Positions 1-12,522 of a DNA stretch of 64,000 bases are shown in pieces; positions within the stretch are counted from its first letter, which is position 1; every line of letters starts with the position of its first letter. The DNA comes from Lytechinus pictus (taxonomy: Eukaryota; Echinodermata; Echinoidea; Temnopleuroida; Toxopneustidae). Location of the stretch: the NCBI RefSeq assembly GCF_037042905.1, contig NC_087251.1, positions 32,777,001 through 32,841,000 of the forward strand, read 5' to 3'. The translations under genes were made by a program, and so were the position numbers. The notes under the pieces were generated by a model. It saw only the letters and a list, made by a program, of their open reading frames with translations, was not told the DNA's origin and did no database searches.

Positions 1-45
1 TGATTAATTTATTCTGTTCTATGGAACTGAGCTATTCCATTACGG

Positions 46-330
46 GAAGAGCTGTGGTGCAGTGGTTCTGACTCGCACCTTGTAATCAAAGGGTTGTGTG
101 TTCAAATCCTACCACAGCCTAGCGTCCTTTGGCAAGGCGTTGATCCACACTTTGCCACTCTCCACCCGGGTGCTTGATGGGTACCTGATAGGATGTGAAA
201 TTTCCTTGTAGCTGTCAGGTATTACGTGCACCTCAATGGTGACTGGCCATATTACTCCCCAGGGAGTGGATGTGCATACGTTTTGTGCAGGAATAAATGA
301 TTGAATCCGATGAATGGGTTTGATAATAAA
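46..330 (+). repeat. tRNA-derived SINE, family A
   Basis: The 5' end is tRNA-like: an A-box-like TGGTGCAGTGG near 55-65 and a B-box-like GTGTTCAAATCC near 99-110. A non-tRNA body with CTTTGCCACTCTCCACC, GGGTACCTG and CCAGGGAGTGG follows. The same body occurs, reversed and interrupted, at 10996-11494. Confidence 0.75.
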
Positions 331-2953
331 TATTTATAGATGCGTACAATGTATGTTTTATAGCACTTTGAAAATAAACCAGAATATTGATATTGATCAG
401 TGGCTTAAACTTTTCAAATGATAACAAGTTTAAATGATTAAATAGTCAAATAGCTTAAGTTGGATTGCTTTCAAGAATGTGGGCTCTGTGGTGTGATAAA
501 CTCAGGTTGTATAAACAAGTGCTGCAGGCAACACAAGCGAATTAATCAGAAATACACAATACTGGCCAAAGGTGTACCATTCAGTGGAGTGTATTATAAA
601 GATTCAATCAAACTTAGATATAATTGTGAGGAGTACTAAGACAGCAGTACTAAACAGATGAACATGAAATGTAAAATGAATATTGTAATGGTTTTTAAAT
701 ATCATGTACAGAAGTGAGATGATAGGAATGGCATGGTTAGCGCAAGTGTTAGATGGTTCTTAATTTTGAAATTAACAAAGTGATAACAAGCAAGGTGTTT
801 ATAAGATTATTGTGAATGTAGGATGGAAGCATCATGTTATTTATCTTCAATTTCTTGTAGTTTTATAAAATATAGCTAAATGAAGATGAATCTATCATTC
901 ACACTCAGTTACCATTCATCCAGAGTGGCATTTAGGAACTAAAAATTCATAATCCTGTATCTGAAGTTAAGTTTGAACAGTGTTTTGTTTCAAGAATTCT
1001 ATAACTAGTTCTCTTGAATTTATGGTCTCTTACCATTGCCAAAAGTCAATGCGACCACTGAGTTAAGAAAGGCCTATTCCAAGTTTTGAAAGCAATTCTG
1101 TGGGAATGTTGAGCTCTGTTCACATCACTGTTGTTTGGTTGCACGTGTGTGTAATCAATAACAAAACATCTGTGGCTAATCAAGATGTTCATCTAGTTTA
1201 ACTTACTTTCTATTATCCAATCAAAATCGTTTTTTAAATTTGCAATTGATTGAAAAGATTTGTGTTATTGGGCCTGGAAATGTTTAGGATTTGATGGAGT
1301 AGATTGGGTGGAGAAATAGTCTTAGATTCTCCTCATCAGATCATGTCTGATGTGAGCAAGAGTGTGACACATCACAATGGCTTGCACTTGCCTTTTTCAG
1401 GATTGCTTTGGTGCATACAAACCTTGCAAAGTTGACAAAATTTCATAAATTCCCAAAAAATTCTTCATGAACAAAGTCATATCCAAGTTATGTTTTTAAA
1501 TCTGTACAATCTTGTCCAGTATTTTTCTCAATACAGAATGGAAACAGCGCCATCTCGTGACATCAGATATCAATTGATTTCCATGATACTTTTCAACACT
1601 TTAGGAGATAAGCAGTTCAATCACAACTTTGATAAATAAGTTGAACGAAGTAGTTGAACATCTACACTGATCTAGAAAAAGATGCCAGTGGGATGTTGTG
1701 AGAAACTTATTTCATATTGATGCAAATATCAATTTGGAAAAAAAAAATCAGTAGATAAATGAAATCATGCATGCTGATTGGTTTAAATATCATCATGTAC
1801 CAACCAACCTTAATATAGGAATAGAATAGTACTAGTTATATAATACTACCCCCCCCCCCCAAAAAAAAGAGGAAAATCAGTCATTATTGAAAAGATTTTT
1901 ACAAGCCAAGCCAAGAGTTCTACTTTAAATTAACTCATGCATTGAATTTATTTCAAATATTTTAATTCAAAGAAATATGTTGCACTGAAAGTGATTTGTT
2001 ATCAATCCAATTAGTTGTTAAAAATTCCACCTTTAGTTCATACACTCATTTGGCTTCCCATATTGAAGTAATTGGTTAGGTCAAACGTTTCATTACGGAC
2101 AGCTTTTAGAAACGCCCATTTGATCAACAAGTTTTTGGAAAATCAAATAGGCATTAAAATGTGATTGATTCATGTTCTATTTCATGTTTATATAATATTG
2201 TAAATGAAGAGACTCTTACAAAATCTGTACGGAAGGTTGAAAAGGTTATTTATTTGAAATATGCCGCTCTTGCATTCGGGTGTTTTCCGTTTGTAATAGA
2301 TTGATTGTTTTTGTGTGAAGATTGTTTTTATTTGATGGTCTGTATATTTGTCAGGATGCCAAACATCAAGGAATAGTATGGTCATTGTAATTTTTGCTGT
2401 TTGTGGTGTGATTACTGACTCAAATTTGCTCGTCTTTAGCCAATACATGGCATTGATTTCTGGATGGTGCAGATATATTAAGGTTTGTAGTGGGTATTCA
2501 TAAAACAGTCATGTGACTTATGTTGTATTCAAGTCCTGCGAGGTGGGCTTTTTTCCTCATACGTGTGACCTTTCATTTCTGTGTGTTGAAATTTGTAATG
2601 ATGATTGCTTTGAAATAATTTGAGTTCTGATAATCTGAAATGTTTCATCCAGCCAGACACCATGGGAATGTTTTCTGCATAATAAGGTCAGTGATTTTCA
2701 ATGACTTTTTTGTTATAAGCTACTGAAACTGTCTAATCTGATTGGTTCAGAGCAAATTTGTCAGTGAAAATCACCCCGAAGATGTTTCATGAAACCCTCC
2801 CCAGAAGTTTAGTCCAACTTTTTAAATTGTGGTGTATCCTGTGCCTGCTTAGCCCAGCTTGAGTGTAGACTTGCTGCAAAATGCACTGCTGCATCAGTGT
2901 TCAGACCATTGCTATTCTTTACTTCTCGCGTGTCTCCTTCTTGTACATGTACC
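331..2953. other. AT-rich noncoding DNA
   Basis: No open frame with coding character and no splice-supported exon seen. A C-run and A-run junction lies at 1850-1869, and a partial MITE (AAGCTACTGAAACTGTC...) at 2697-2803. It could be intergenic or belong to a transcript entering from the left. Confidence 0.4.
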
Positions 2954-3360
2954 TTAAAGGAAACCAAAACCCGAGAAGAGAAGCAATCTTATTGGAAAGA
3001 GTAAAACAAGAGGAACAATTTAAAACAAGTTCCATCAAAATTGATTATGAAATAGGCAAGTTATGGATGTTTAAAAAGTCTTGTACTTTCTATGGGGATC
3101 CTCAAATTGGCAAACATGCTTCAAAATGGCTGACAACCCTCCATTTGTTTTGTACACACATTTTCAGATGTTCCCCTTTATTTTACACATTTAACATCAT
3201 CTCCTCCTGACCTTGACATATGTGGTGTGAATCATATTTTCCCATAATATATGTTATGCTCAGGATAAGGCAATTTGCAATTTTCAAGATAATAGGGACA
3301 TTCTGAAAAATTGTGTAAAAACAAGTGGAGAGTTGTCTCTTGGGTTTTGGTTTCCTTTAA
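2954..3360. mobile_element. MITE with TTAA ends
   Basis: Left end TTAAAGGAAACCAAAACCCG; right end TTGGGTTTTGGTTTCCTTTAA in inverted orientation, with TTAA at each border. The inner sequence shows some further symmetry (TGGATTT/TTGTTTTACAC blocks). The open frame at 2881-3210 lies inside it and is not a gene. Confidence 0.8.
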
Positions 3361-3432
3361 CACAAGTCCTGTCAATGAATGATATATCTTAAATTTAACC
3401 TTGCAGGTTCACTCGGCCATTTGGTTCTCTTA

Positions 3433-3828
3433 TGCCCGACGTACACACTGCATGATCCATCGCGATGTGATTTTCAAACAAATTACAATAGCATTTGATG
3501 CGAACATTCACAATCAAAGTTCTGAATTGTCTTGTGATATACCAAAGGCGACATTTCAGTCTATTTTGAGCGTCCCAATCGGAATAAAATCAAATCGATT
3601 TCAAATCGAAATGACATCATCATCGGTTGTAACTTGAAGCCGATTTAGACTTTACTACAACTTCTAGATTTGCAGCAAAGCCAAATGTTGATTCTAGTTT
3701 TCCTAGCATTGTCCTGAACTTCAAATAGGATAATATCACTTCTCGGAACTTCAAAAAGGATAATATTACTTCTTCAAACTTGTTAATTTTTTTTGTCGCA
3801 GTCAGATCATGTAGTGTGTGGCGGGCTT
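3433..3828. mobile_element. MITE with ~30-bp imperfect terminal inverted repeats
   Basis: The left end GCCCGACGTACACACTGCAT is inverted at the right end (TGTAGTGTGTGGCGGGC, 3809-3826), followed inward by TCAGATCAT against GATCCATCG. The open frames inside are not supported as genes. Confidence 0.7.
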
Positions 3829-6556
3829 CACAGTACACTGCTACGTACATATTGCCTCAATGGTGGTTAGTGCAGATTGTAAACTCGATGAATATGCTAA
3901 CTTTTTATTTGTGAGTAGCACAGTTGTCTTTGCCAGACCAAAGTATGTCTGTTTAAGTTGACCTGCTCTGCTGATTTTTTTATTGCCTGTAAAATATAGA
4001 ATACACTGTAAAAATTCACTGGTTTCCTTTAAAAAGTCATCAAATAATGTATTTATTATCTCACAATGCATCTTTTATATTAGATTGAAAAAAAATTACA
4101 TCTATAATAACCCTGATAATTTTAACTATCATTTGTTCTTTACAATTTTGGGTGTCGTGATTAATAAAGTGCAGAAATGTTTGCAACTTTTCAAAAAGTA
4201 TAATTTTGAACATGTGAACATGTAGCATATTAAGGTTAAGCAATCCCAATTTTCACTTCTAAATCATCTACCAAATATTTATAAGTAATCTTTATAACTT
4301 TTCGCTTCCATTTTCGATCTTGACTACACATTTTTTTGTTGTAGTTGTTGTAGTTGCAGCAATCAAATTGCAACACTTTTAAAGAAATTAATTTTTTGAT
4401 AGGACAGTGTTTTTTTGGCAAAATGATGAGACATCATTGTAATAAGTTTAGAGTTTAGTTTTGTCCAATTAGATATACTAAATATTTATTAAAGAGACAA
4501 ATGATGATGCTATTTGAAAGGATAATAATATATTGATAAGTATAATTCTGTATACATGTGTGATGTAACATACTGAGCCTAAAAGTACTAATTAGTTATG
4601 AAATGCTGTTTGTTTAGTATTCATCCATTTTAATATCCTGTGCAACTTCATCTATCATCACTCCACATTACATTGTTTCACAATTGATTCTTATTCCTTT
4701 GAATTCCATTCCATCAGAAATTGTGTTGTTTTCGAGATTTTCCAGAGTCAAAATTATGATTTGTGAACTGAACCGTGTCTGTATATATTGCACTTTTGAA
4801 ATGAACAGACAAATATATATATTTTTTATGACAGGATGATAACCTGCTTATCATGAAGACCTTTACCATTTGAAAAAAATTGAAATTATGTATCTTTGTC
4901 CTCCTGGTTGTTTTGATGTTTGTTTGTTTGTTGCTGTTTTTTTTTTCTTTTGTAAACTTTGACTTTATGATTAATGTATGGTGTGTTGGCCTTATAATCT
5001 TTTAAAGGCTTGTATTCACTGCTGTTAAACACTGTATTCCTTCAATATGAAATCATATCACTATGTGTTTTAGCTTTGGTTTGTATGTTGCCTATATGGA
5101 TGGCAGTTAAGGCATTTGTGTGTGAGTGTGTGATCAAATACGTTGGGGTCATTTGCTCAAATAAAACAATATGGTATCTATAAAGGGTAGTTTTACTTTC
5201 TAGTTTCCACACACTTACAATAAGAGGTTAAGTTTTGCTGTCTTACTAGTAACGAGGTACAATTGATTTATGTTTTATTATTTTTCGTGCCTGTGTTTTC
5301 GTTTTTTTTCCTTACTGCATATGAAGTAATGAATTCAGTTCTGTATTCACTTAAATAACAAGTTTATGATAATCTACAATGTATTCATTAATTTTCTTTC
5401 ACTAACAATATTAAATTAGCTTTGAATTTATTAAAAAAATCACTTTGCAGGGTAAAGTAAGAGGATGATATGAGTAATGTTATTACTTTGTATTTGTCTT
5501 TTTTGTATTTTCTTTTTAATTCTACATATATTTACACACTGCAAAGTTAGTTCTGTAGATTGATATAATATCAAAGTTCTTGTGACCCACAGAAGATGTC
5601 TTATTTTACTTTTTTGGGGAAAAATAAGTATTTTGGCCCTTTTGACACCAAGTTGATAAATTTCAATTCCCACAAGGAATGTTGATTTTCAAGTTAAAAG
5701 ATGCAAGCGATTATCAAAACCCAGGTTTTTTACATCACTTTTTCTGGTATTTTACAATTTACAATTTTTAGAAACTCATAGTATTCTTTCAAGCCAAAAA
5801 GAAAGGGTTTTTTTGTCTCTGTAGTTTATAAGTTGTATGTTATGTTATATTTTAGATTTCAGATTTGTATTTATTGTTCGTACTAATGCAATACAGACAA
5901 TGTAATGTCTCTGTAAAAATAGGTTTGTTTGAAGTACTCTATTCGTGCTGGATACACATTACTACAGCAACTTTACCAAAAAGAAAACATGTAATATGAG
6001 AAAAAAAAGTCAGTACATACTAGGAAAAAAAAATAGGTTTGAATGTATAATTTTGCTTCATTTATAATTATGTTTTAAAACATGATAAGTTTGTACTACT
6101 GTATGTACAGCATTTTCTTTTTTACTTATTTGTGTATATTTGTTCCAGTTTGTAATATATCTATATATCTATACATATATGTATTATTATCAAACCTCAC
6201 ATGTATATCATTCCTGTCATTTTATTATCATTTAATATGATTATATATAGATATATTAATGATTTGTAAACAGAAGCAGACAACAAAAAAATATTGAATT
6301 GAAATAAGGATATTAAAAGATGTGAAGTTGGCAGATTTTGTACAAAAATATATGAAAAGAAGTATTTGATGATCTTTGTTAACTTGTTGTTGCAGTAGTT
6401 GATGTCGTAAAAGTTCTGGTTGCTGAGAATGGTTGCATGTGTATGAGTGGACTGAGTGGATAGGGATGAATGAGGGAGGGTGATAAAGGTGAGGGCAAAA
6501 GAGATCTTTGGATTTAAAAAAACAAACCACACACTTGATTGACACAGACCACATAG
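3829..6556. other. AT-rich noncoding DNA
   Basis: Many stops in all frames and several AATAAA-like sites; no protein domain recognised. A TA-rich stretch lies near 6160-6185. The open frames of 60-110 codons have AT-driven composition and no recognisable motif. Confidence 0.4.
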
Positions 6557-7276
6557 ACCCGTATTCTGAAGTCGGCTTAAACTAAGTTAGACCATGGTCT
6601 AACTCTGTGCTAATAAATACAAATTCTGTTCAAATGTGATAAACTTCATCCTTTTCAATTTGATGGACAAAATTGTATATTAAAAAGAAGTATAGAACGT
6701 CCATTTAATTTAATATACGAGAAGTGATGAGATACAAACAATAAACATTAGATCTACATGTAAATGGACAACAATAAAGAAAATAATAAACAATTAATAA
6801 CAATAAAGAAAAAGTAAATAGCAATTAAATAAACAATGTTTAACATCAAATTAATTTGTAAACAAACAGGAAGAACTGCGATGCGAAACCACGCGCTGAA
6901 TCATTTTTAAAAAATGGCTCTCGATAACTGAAAATGGCTCTCATAAAAACAAAAATGGCTCTCCTTTATTTTTCAAAATGGCTCCCTAAAAATAAAAGTA
7001 ATTTCAACACTGGTGCTAAAATTATGGGAAGCCAAATGTTTCAAAATTTTGTTTACAGTGAATGCTGTCCATGTTTACTGTGCTCTTTACTAATTCTTTA
7101 ATGGTGAAGACAACTGTCATACTTATCGTTTCCAGGCAGTTAATAATGTTTTGGGAGTCAAATGAGCTGATGCATTGAACCTCTACTGTTATAGATTTAT
7201 GTAACAAATGGCGTTCCATAGTTAAATCACAACTTAAAACCAGAGTTTAAATTAAACCGACTTAAGAATACGGGCC
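6557..7276. mobile_element. MITE, 'GCCCGTATTCTGAA' family, split by a nested insertion
   Basis: The left end ACCCGTATTCTGAAGTCGG and right end GACTTAAGAATACGGGCC are inverted. The left half ends at GTGCTAA (6607-6613) and resumes at a second GTGCTAA (7013-7019), with 399 bp of foreign DNA between. The intact copies at 26352 and 50741 are about 315 bp. Confidence 0.8.
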
Positions 7277-7619
7277 ATAATATTTTTATAATATTGAGTG
7301 GCATAAAGTGAGGTATATTTCCCAGTCTGGGCCCTGTCTAATTAATACTACTTAATAATTGATCCAATCAAGGTGAACTAAGGAAATCCAACAACCTCAT
7401 AATTTTTCATTCATGAAAATGAAGGACTGTAGAATCATCAAGTCACTGACGCATGCTGGAGTATAATTCGTATTCAGAGAAAGTTTTTAACAGACATATA
7501 CACATTATTATGTTGTGGTTGCTGGCTTTCCATAGTTATGATTGGCTTTCCATAGTTGTGATTGATCAGATCAATCACAACTCTTTATAAGACATGTCAG
7601 GCCTCAAGGGCAAATATTA

Positions 7620-7914
7620 ATAATAATAATGGTGTATAATTACATAGCGCACAGGTCCACCTTTCAATTCTCATGGCACTTTAAAAAAGGCCCTGCTATT
7701 ATTATTACCCTGGCTAAGCTCGGCAACCGATAAAGGCACAGACAGCTTTTTAAGGAATTACTTCCTGCCGGTACCCATTTACATCACCTGGGTCAAGTGC
7801 AGCACACAGTGAATGAATTCCTTGCTGAAGGAATTGCGCCATGGCTGGGATTCGAACCCACGACCCTCTGTTTCAAAGTCCAGAGACTAATCCACTGGGC
7901 CACAACGCTCCACT
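7620..7914 (-). repeat. tRNA-derived SINE, family B
   Basis: On the minus strand it begins GTGGCCCAGTGGATTAGT (A-box-like) and GGGTTCGAATCCCAGCC (near-perfect B box). An internal CTTCAGCAAGGAATTC, GGGTACC and GCGCTATGTAATTA follow, and the element ends in an (ATT)n tail. It is closely similar to 34029-34322. Confidence 0.85.
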
Positions 7915-10900
7915 ACCCTTGCCCTAAGTAGGAGTAATATCAGATTATAGGTTTTTTTTCTCATTTAATGTCAGTCAGTATTGTAATATATTCTTTGTTA
8001 AAACAAATGCGCTGCAAAATAATTTTACTGCATCAATGATCCCACCAACAACATACAGCTAATAATGGCATTTATTATTTTGATTTGATGTATTGTTTTT
8101 CTGATATTTTAATGTTTGCCTACATTCTAGGATTAAACTCGATTGAAATTAAAAGAACAATACACAATGTATTTGAAAATTATACATTTAGGGTCAAGTT
8201 CCAAATACAGTTCTCATAACATAAAAATTTCAAATTCCAAACATTTAGAATTTGCATCGTCACGATGACCGCATACTGAAGACATTACCCAACTCTTCAT
8301 ACAGAGCACAGTGTTGGCACTGCCATATTTGTACAACTGGCATCTTTTAGCGAAATTTGAATTTTTACGTTTTTTATTGCATCTTTAGAAATTGGATGTT
8401 GAGACTTCTGATAAAATTGAATGATTGAATGTAAGTGGTGTCTGTATATAGATCTTCAAAATTTGTCATAATTGGTATGAATGTATGTAGACTATTTAAG
8501 TGGTTTTCCCCTTAACATGAAAAATCATGAATTTGAAGAGAAATGTGTGTGTGGGCGGTTGTGTGTGCATGAAAGAGAGTGAGAGTGTGTGTTAGGGTGA
8601 GGGTGTGTGTGTGTGGACAATTTGCTCAAATGCCAACATAATTATTAACACATTTCGTGCACTTTGAGCCCCATCCTATAGCTCCTTCTAGTTGGGAGGG
8701 GGTCAAAGAAGGGACTGAGAGACCCCCATCCCCCGATTGCTTCCTTTGTAATCTATTAATTTAATTATCAGGATAAATCTTTCAGCTTTCACATTTATAT
8801 TGGTTATATTACGATTTTATGTGTATTTTTAAATCCAAATTCCAATGATTATTTTGACAGTTTGACACTGGATAAGATAAATATAATTAAAATATTCACA
8901 CAAAGGTGTTAATAAGCTTTGTTTGCATAGGAGAACAAAGACTTTGATTTTAATTTATTAAAGTGTGGTTAACAAATCCAATAGTACATGGCTACCATGA
9001 GAATTGTAGGAAATAAAAAGTAACTCTTTATCACAAACATGATTATGAAATGTATACATTTCACACTCAAATGGTCAGACTGGAATAATTTTCCTGCTCT
9101 CGTTATAAAAAATCAATTCTAAGGCTAAAAACACGAAAGTAACTTGGATAGCGCTCTATTTTGCTTTAGTTTAGTTTCGGGTGTTGTTTGCCGATAGAAC
9201 CAATATCACAAGAGTAGGATGATGGAAGAAGGAATACAATTACAAAGTGAACATAGGTTCTTACAAACCATTGCTAGTCAGCTATTAATCATACACGATT
9301 TTAATAAGAAAATTAAACGATTGACCGAGATTAAATGAACATAGTACTGTAAAGCAATGCAAGGCTCTCCCACATAGCCGAGTTAGAGTCTCAAGTTGTG
9401 GCTTGCTGGCTCACATCATCTCGCTTGAAATAAAGAAAAGGGCTTTCATATGTATTTTCTGAAAACATCAGACGCGGATCAAGGGTTCGGGGCGGGGGAG
9501 ATGTGTTGGTGCACCCCGTAAAATTGGACAATCTAATGGCGCAGCATGTTTGTTGAATGCATTTATTGCGAACCCTGTAAAGTAGAGATGACCCCTTTTT
9601 AAAGGCAAATTTGCACCCCGTTAAAGTGGATCTGCGCCTTTGTGTCATTCATTTTTGACACTAAACTTTTTTCATTTAACTTGTATTTCAGGTAGGCCCT
9701 TCATGTAAATAAAATGGGCACATTATTGGACAATAAATTATACCTGCATCGATGCAAAAGATCGGTATATAGGCCGATACTTCCTTATAATTTGTAATAG
9801 ATATACGTAATGTATATATAGGTAATATGATGACTTCCTCTTTTCCTAATACTATTAATAGGCTCATTGAGCCATATTTCATCATCCACGAAGCCAGAAG
9901 TTAATTTTGGAAGGCGGGACAGAGCGCGCTCCCAAGGGCGTGGGATAGGTGCTTGAATGGGGAGTCTCACAGCCCCCACAAGCATGCAAAGCGCGAAGCT
10001 TCAGATGTTTGATAAAATTCAAAGCAAAGAGCACACCTCTCTTTCGTCTCTAATACATATAAGCTCGAATTTAATTGACTTTGCTGTGATTATAGAACTT
10101 GTTTTTGACAGAAATTGTGAACACGCCAAAAAGTGGATGAAGTGGAGATAGTAATTCCTCTTCTACCCAGAGTTTCCCCTTGGATGTAGACCCCCCCCCC
10201 TTTAATACAGGAAGGGTCTTACAGGGGTCCGTTATTGAGCGCCTACTGCACGGGGTCTCATTTGAAAGAACCCCCGGTATCTTTGGAGATTTTAGCCAAT
10301 AAAGTTGTTTAGGTTAACTCTTGCCAACGTAAGGCTTTACTTAGGTATAGGGACATAAGCTATACAGGGGATATGTCTAGCCCATATGTCTAGCCTTTGG
10401 CTAAGGACTTTTTTTGTCATGATTGCGACCATTCCTATAGACTTCGTACATATTTAGCGTACGCAGGATTGTTTTAAGGGGGGGGGGTTCAAGCTGAATT
10501 AATTTTACGTCGTTTCGTATACTCCAAAAAAATTGACAAGCAAAAAAAAAGAGACCTTCAAGCAAATATTAGGGGGGGGGGGGGTTGGGTATCATAAAAT
10601 TTTAGGGGGGTTAATGAACCCCTGTAACCACCCCATGCGTACGCCACATGCCACCCATCTCTTTCTTCCCGTTCTTTATTTTCAATCCTCGGCAACCCAG
10701 TCGTCTTATCAAGTTCTTTTCTTGTTTTTGTTATTGTCCCTTTTCTTCATTTTCCAACTTAGCTTTTGGCTCATTCCATTCTAAGTTCATTTCCCTCCGC
10801 TTTTGCAACCATAATTTAATCCCCTCTCTATACTAATATCATGCTTATGTCTTAGTATTGCTGAATGATTTATTCAGTTTCTTGCTCACATGTTCTTCTT

Positions 10901-10995
10901 TCCTTCCCTTTCCCGCTTTCCTTCCGTTTTCCCTTTTCATGTTTTTTTTTCTTTGTTTTCTTTTCACTTTTTCCCCAGTCATCGGATTCAATCAG
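7915..10995. other. Noncoding DNA upstream of TTC13
   Basis: No exon recognised. It includes GTGTGTG-rich sequence at 8545-8615 and poly-C/poly-G runs at 10191, 10481 and 10572. Confidence 0.4.
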
Positions 10996-11494
10996 TCATT
11001 CCCGCACACAATGTGTGCACATCCTCCACTCCTTAGGGAGTATTCCAGTCAGTCGCCGGTGAGGCGCACACTGTCTTCAGTAGGCCTACTGAACACTCTA
11101 AATTACAGGGATTTAAAATAAGTCCAGATGGACTGTAGCTAGGGACCAATCGATTTCTGAATTTAGTTTTAATCCTAACGACTTAAATTTATATCTCAAA
11201 TGATTTAAATTTAAATCTTTCGAGATTTAAAAATGAATCTTAAGGATTCAAACTAAATCCGGAATTCGATTGGTCCCTAACTACAGTCCATGTGGACTTG
11301 TTTTAAATCCCTGTAATTTAGAGTGTGGGCAAGCAACAATGACTTTCACATCCTACCGGGTACCCATTTACCACCTGCATGGGTCGAGAGTGGCATAACA
11401 TTTCGCCAAGGGACGCCAGATCGCGGTGGGATTCGAACTCACGACCCTCTGTTTACAAGGCGAGAGTCAGGACCAGTACATCACGGCTCCTCCA
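10996..11494 (-). repeat. SINE family A, interrupted by a palindromic MITE
   Basis: The tRNA-like head lies at 11400-11494 in reverse (minus-strand B box GAGTTCGAATCCCACC). The tail at 10996-11092 matches the tail of the copy at 46-330, including TGTGCACATCC and CACTCC.TAGGGAGTA in plus orientation. The 234-bp element 11093-11326 sits between the two parts. Confidence 0.7.
11093..11326. mobile_element. 234-bp palindromic MITE inside a SINE
   Basis: ACACTCTAAATTACAGGGAT at the left is inverted at the right (ATCCCTGTAATTTAGAGTGT), and the arms extend past 60 bases (GGGACCAATCG / CGATTGGTCCC). It interrupts the family A SINE at 10996-11494. Confidence 0.9.
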
Positions 11495-11754
11495 CTTCTT
11501 TTCCCGGTGACTCCGCCAGGTTGGGGGGGGGGGGGATGGGCAATGTAGCCTGCCACCCCTGCCCCCCGGCTATAGTATCGTAATTTTCCACGCGCAACGA
11601 GCAAAAGAAAAATGAGCTTGGAGAGAAGCAAATCCATCTCGTTTAGGTTTTCATTATTTTGAGAAAAGCAAGGAAAAGCTACGTAAAAGCTACCCTTCTT
11701 CTCTCAGTTTCATGAGCGTCAAGAAAATATATCGATGGGGGAGGGGAACATCTA

Positions 11755-12395
11755 TTACATCTAGAGGCATCAAGACAAAAGTGATTGCACATTTTAGTAG
11801 GGCCTATATCTTTTTTTTATCACCCCTCCCATTCCCTGATTAACTGCCCCCTATGGTGCCTAATACATCTAGAGGCATCCAGGCAAAAGTGATTTCACAT
11901 CAGCCTTTGATAACAAGAATACCCGATTACGTAATGTCTTTTCCTCCGTCTCGAATCCATGTACTGTGCGACGAAAATGCATTTGTCTATTAGTACGGCC
12001 TATATATTTTTTTATCACCCCTCCCATTCCCTGATTAACTGCCCCCTATGGTGCCTAAGTACATCTAGAGGCATCCAGACAAAAGTGATTGCACATTTTA
12101 GTAGGGCCTATATCTTTTTTTTATCACCCCTCCCATTCCCTGATTAACTGCCCCCTATGGTGCCTACTACATCTAGAGGCATCCAGACAAAAGTGATTGC
12201 ACATTTTAGTAGGTCCTATATCTTTTTTTTTATCACCCCTCCCATTCCCTGATTAACTGCCCCCTATGGTGCCTACTACATCTAGAGGCATTCAGGCAAA
12301 AGTGATTTCACATCAGCCTTTGATAACAAGAATAGGCCTACCCGATTACGTAATGTCTTTTCCTCCGTCTCGAATCATGTACATGCATTTGTTTA
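11755..12395. repeat. Complex tandem repeat next to the TTC13 5' end
   Basis: Units start with CTAGAGGCATC at 11761, 11869, 12065, 12173 and 12282, giving spacings of 108, 196, 108 and 109 bases. The ~108-bp unit carries a T-run followed by CACCCCTCCCATTCCCTG. The long variant, seen at 11869 and again at 12282, carries a different inner segment (CATCAGCCTTTGATAACAAG, then CCGATTACGTAATG). The array ends about 130 bases before the TTC13 start codon. Confidence 0.85.
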
Positions 12396-12522
12396 TTACC
12401 ATACCTCGGCTGGCCTGCGACACGTGTTGCATTTAAATGCGCGCGTACACCATACATAGCTAGCGAATGTAAAATACAGCTCCGAAGAATTCTGTTGTGG
12501 TATCATTTGCAGTCAACTAACA
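12390..12522 (+). promoter_or_regulatory. TTC13: TTC13 proximal promoter / 5' UTR
   Basis: This is the unique-looking DNA between the upstream tandem repeat and the start codon. It has a perfect E-box CACGTG at 12421-12426 and a short CpG-richer stretch (GCGCGCG near 12439). No clear TATA box is placed for a start near 12480, and the transcription start is unknown. Two upstream ATGs would form tiny ORFs if transcribed: 12437-12463 (8 codons) and 12467-12472 (ATG directly followed by TAA). Confidence 0.45.

Noticed and set aside
7840..7914. Possible true tRNA gene within the SINE
   Set aside because: A and B boxes are good, but the tRNA arms do not fold well and the same head plus body recurs at 34029, so it is a SINE.
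9391..9648. 85-codon minus-strand open frame
   Set aside because: No recognisable motif, no splice-supported neighbours; composition is ordinary for noncoding DNA here.
11755..12395. Tandem repeat considered as a CRISPR-like array
   Set aside because: Units are ~108 bases with no short repeat/unique spacer pattern, and the DNA is animal nuclear.
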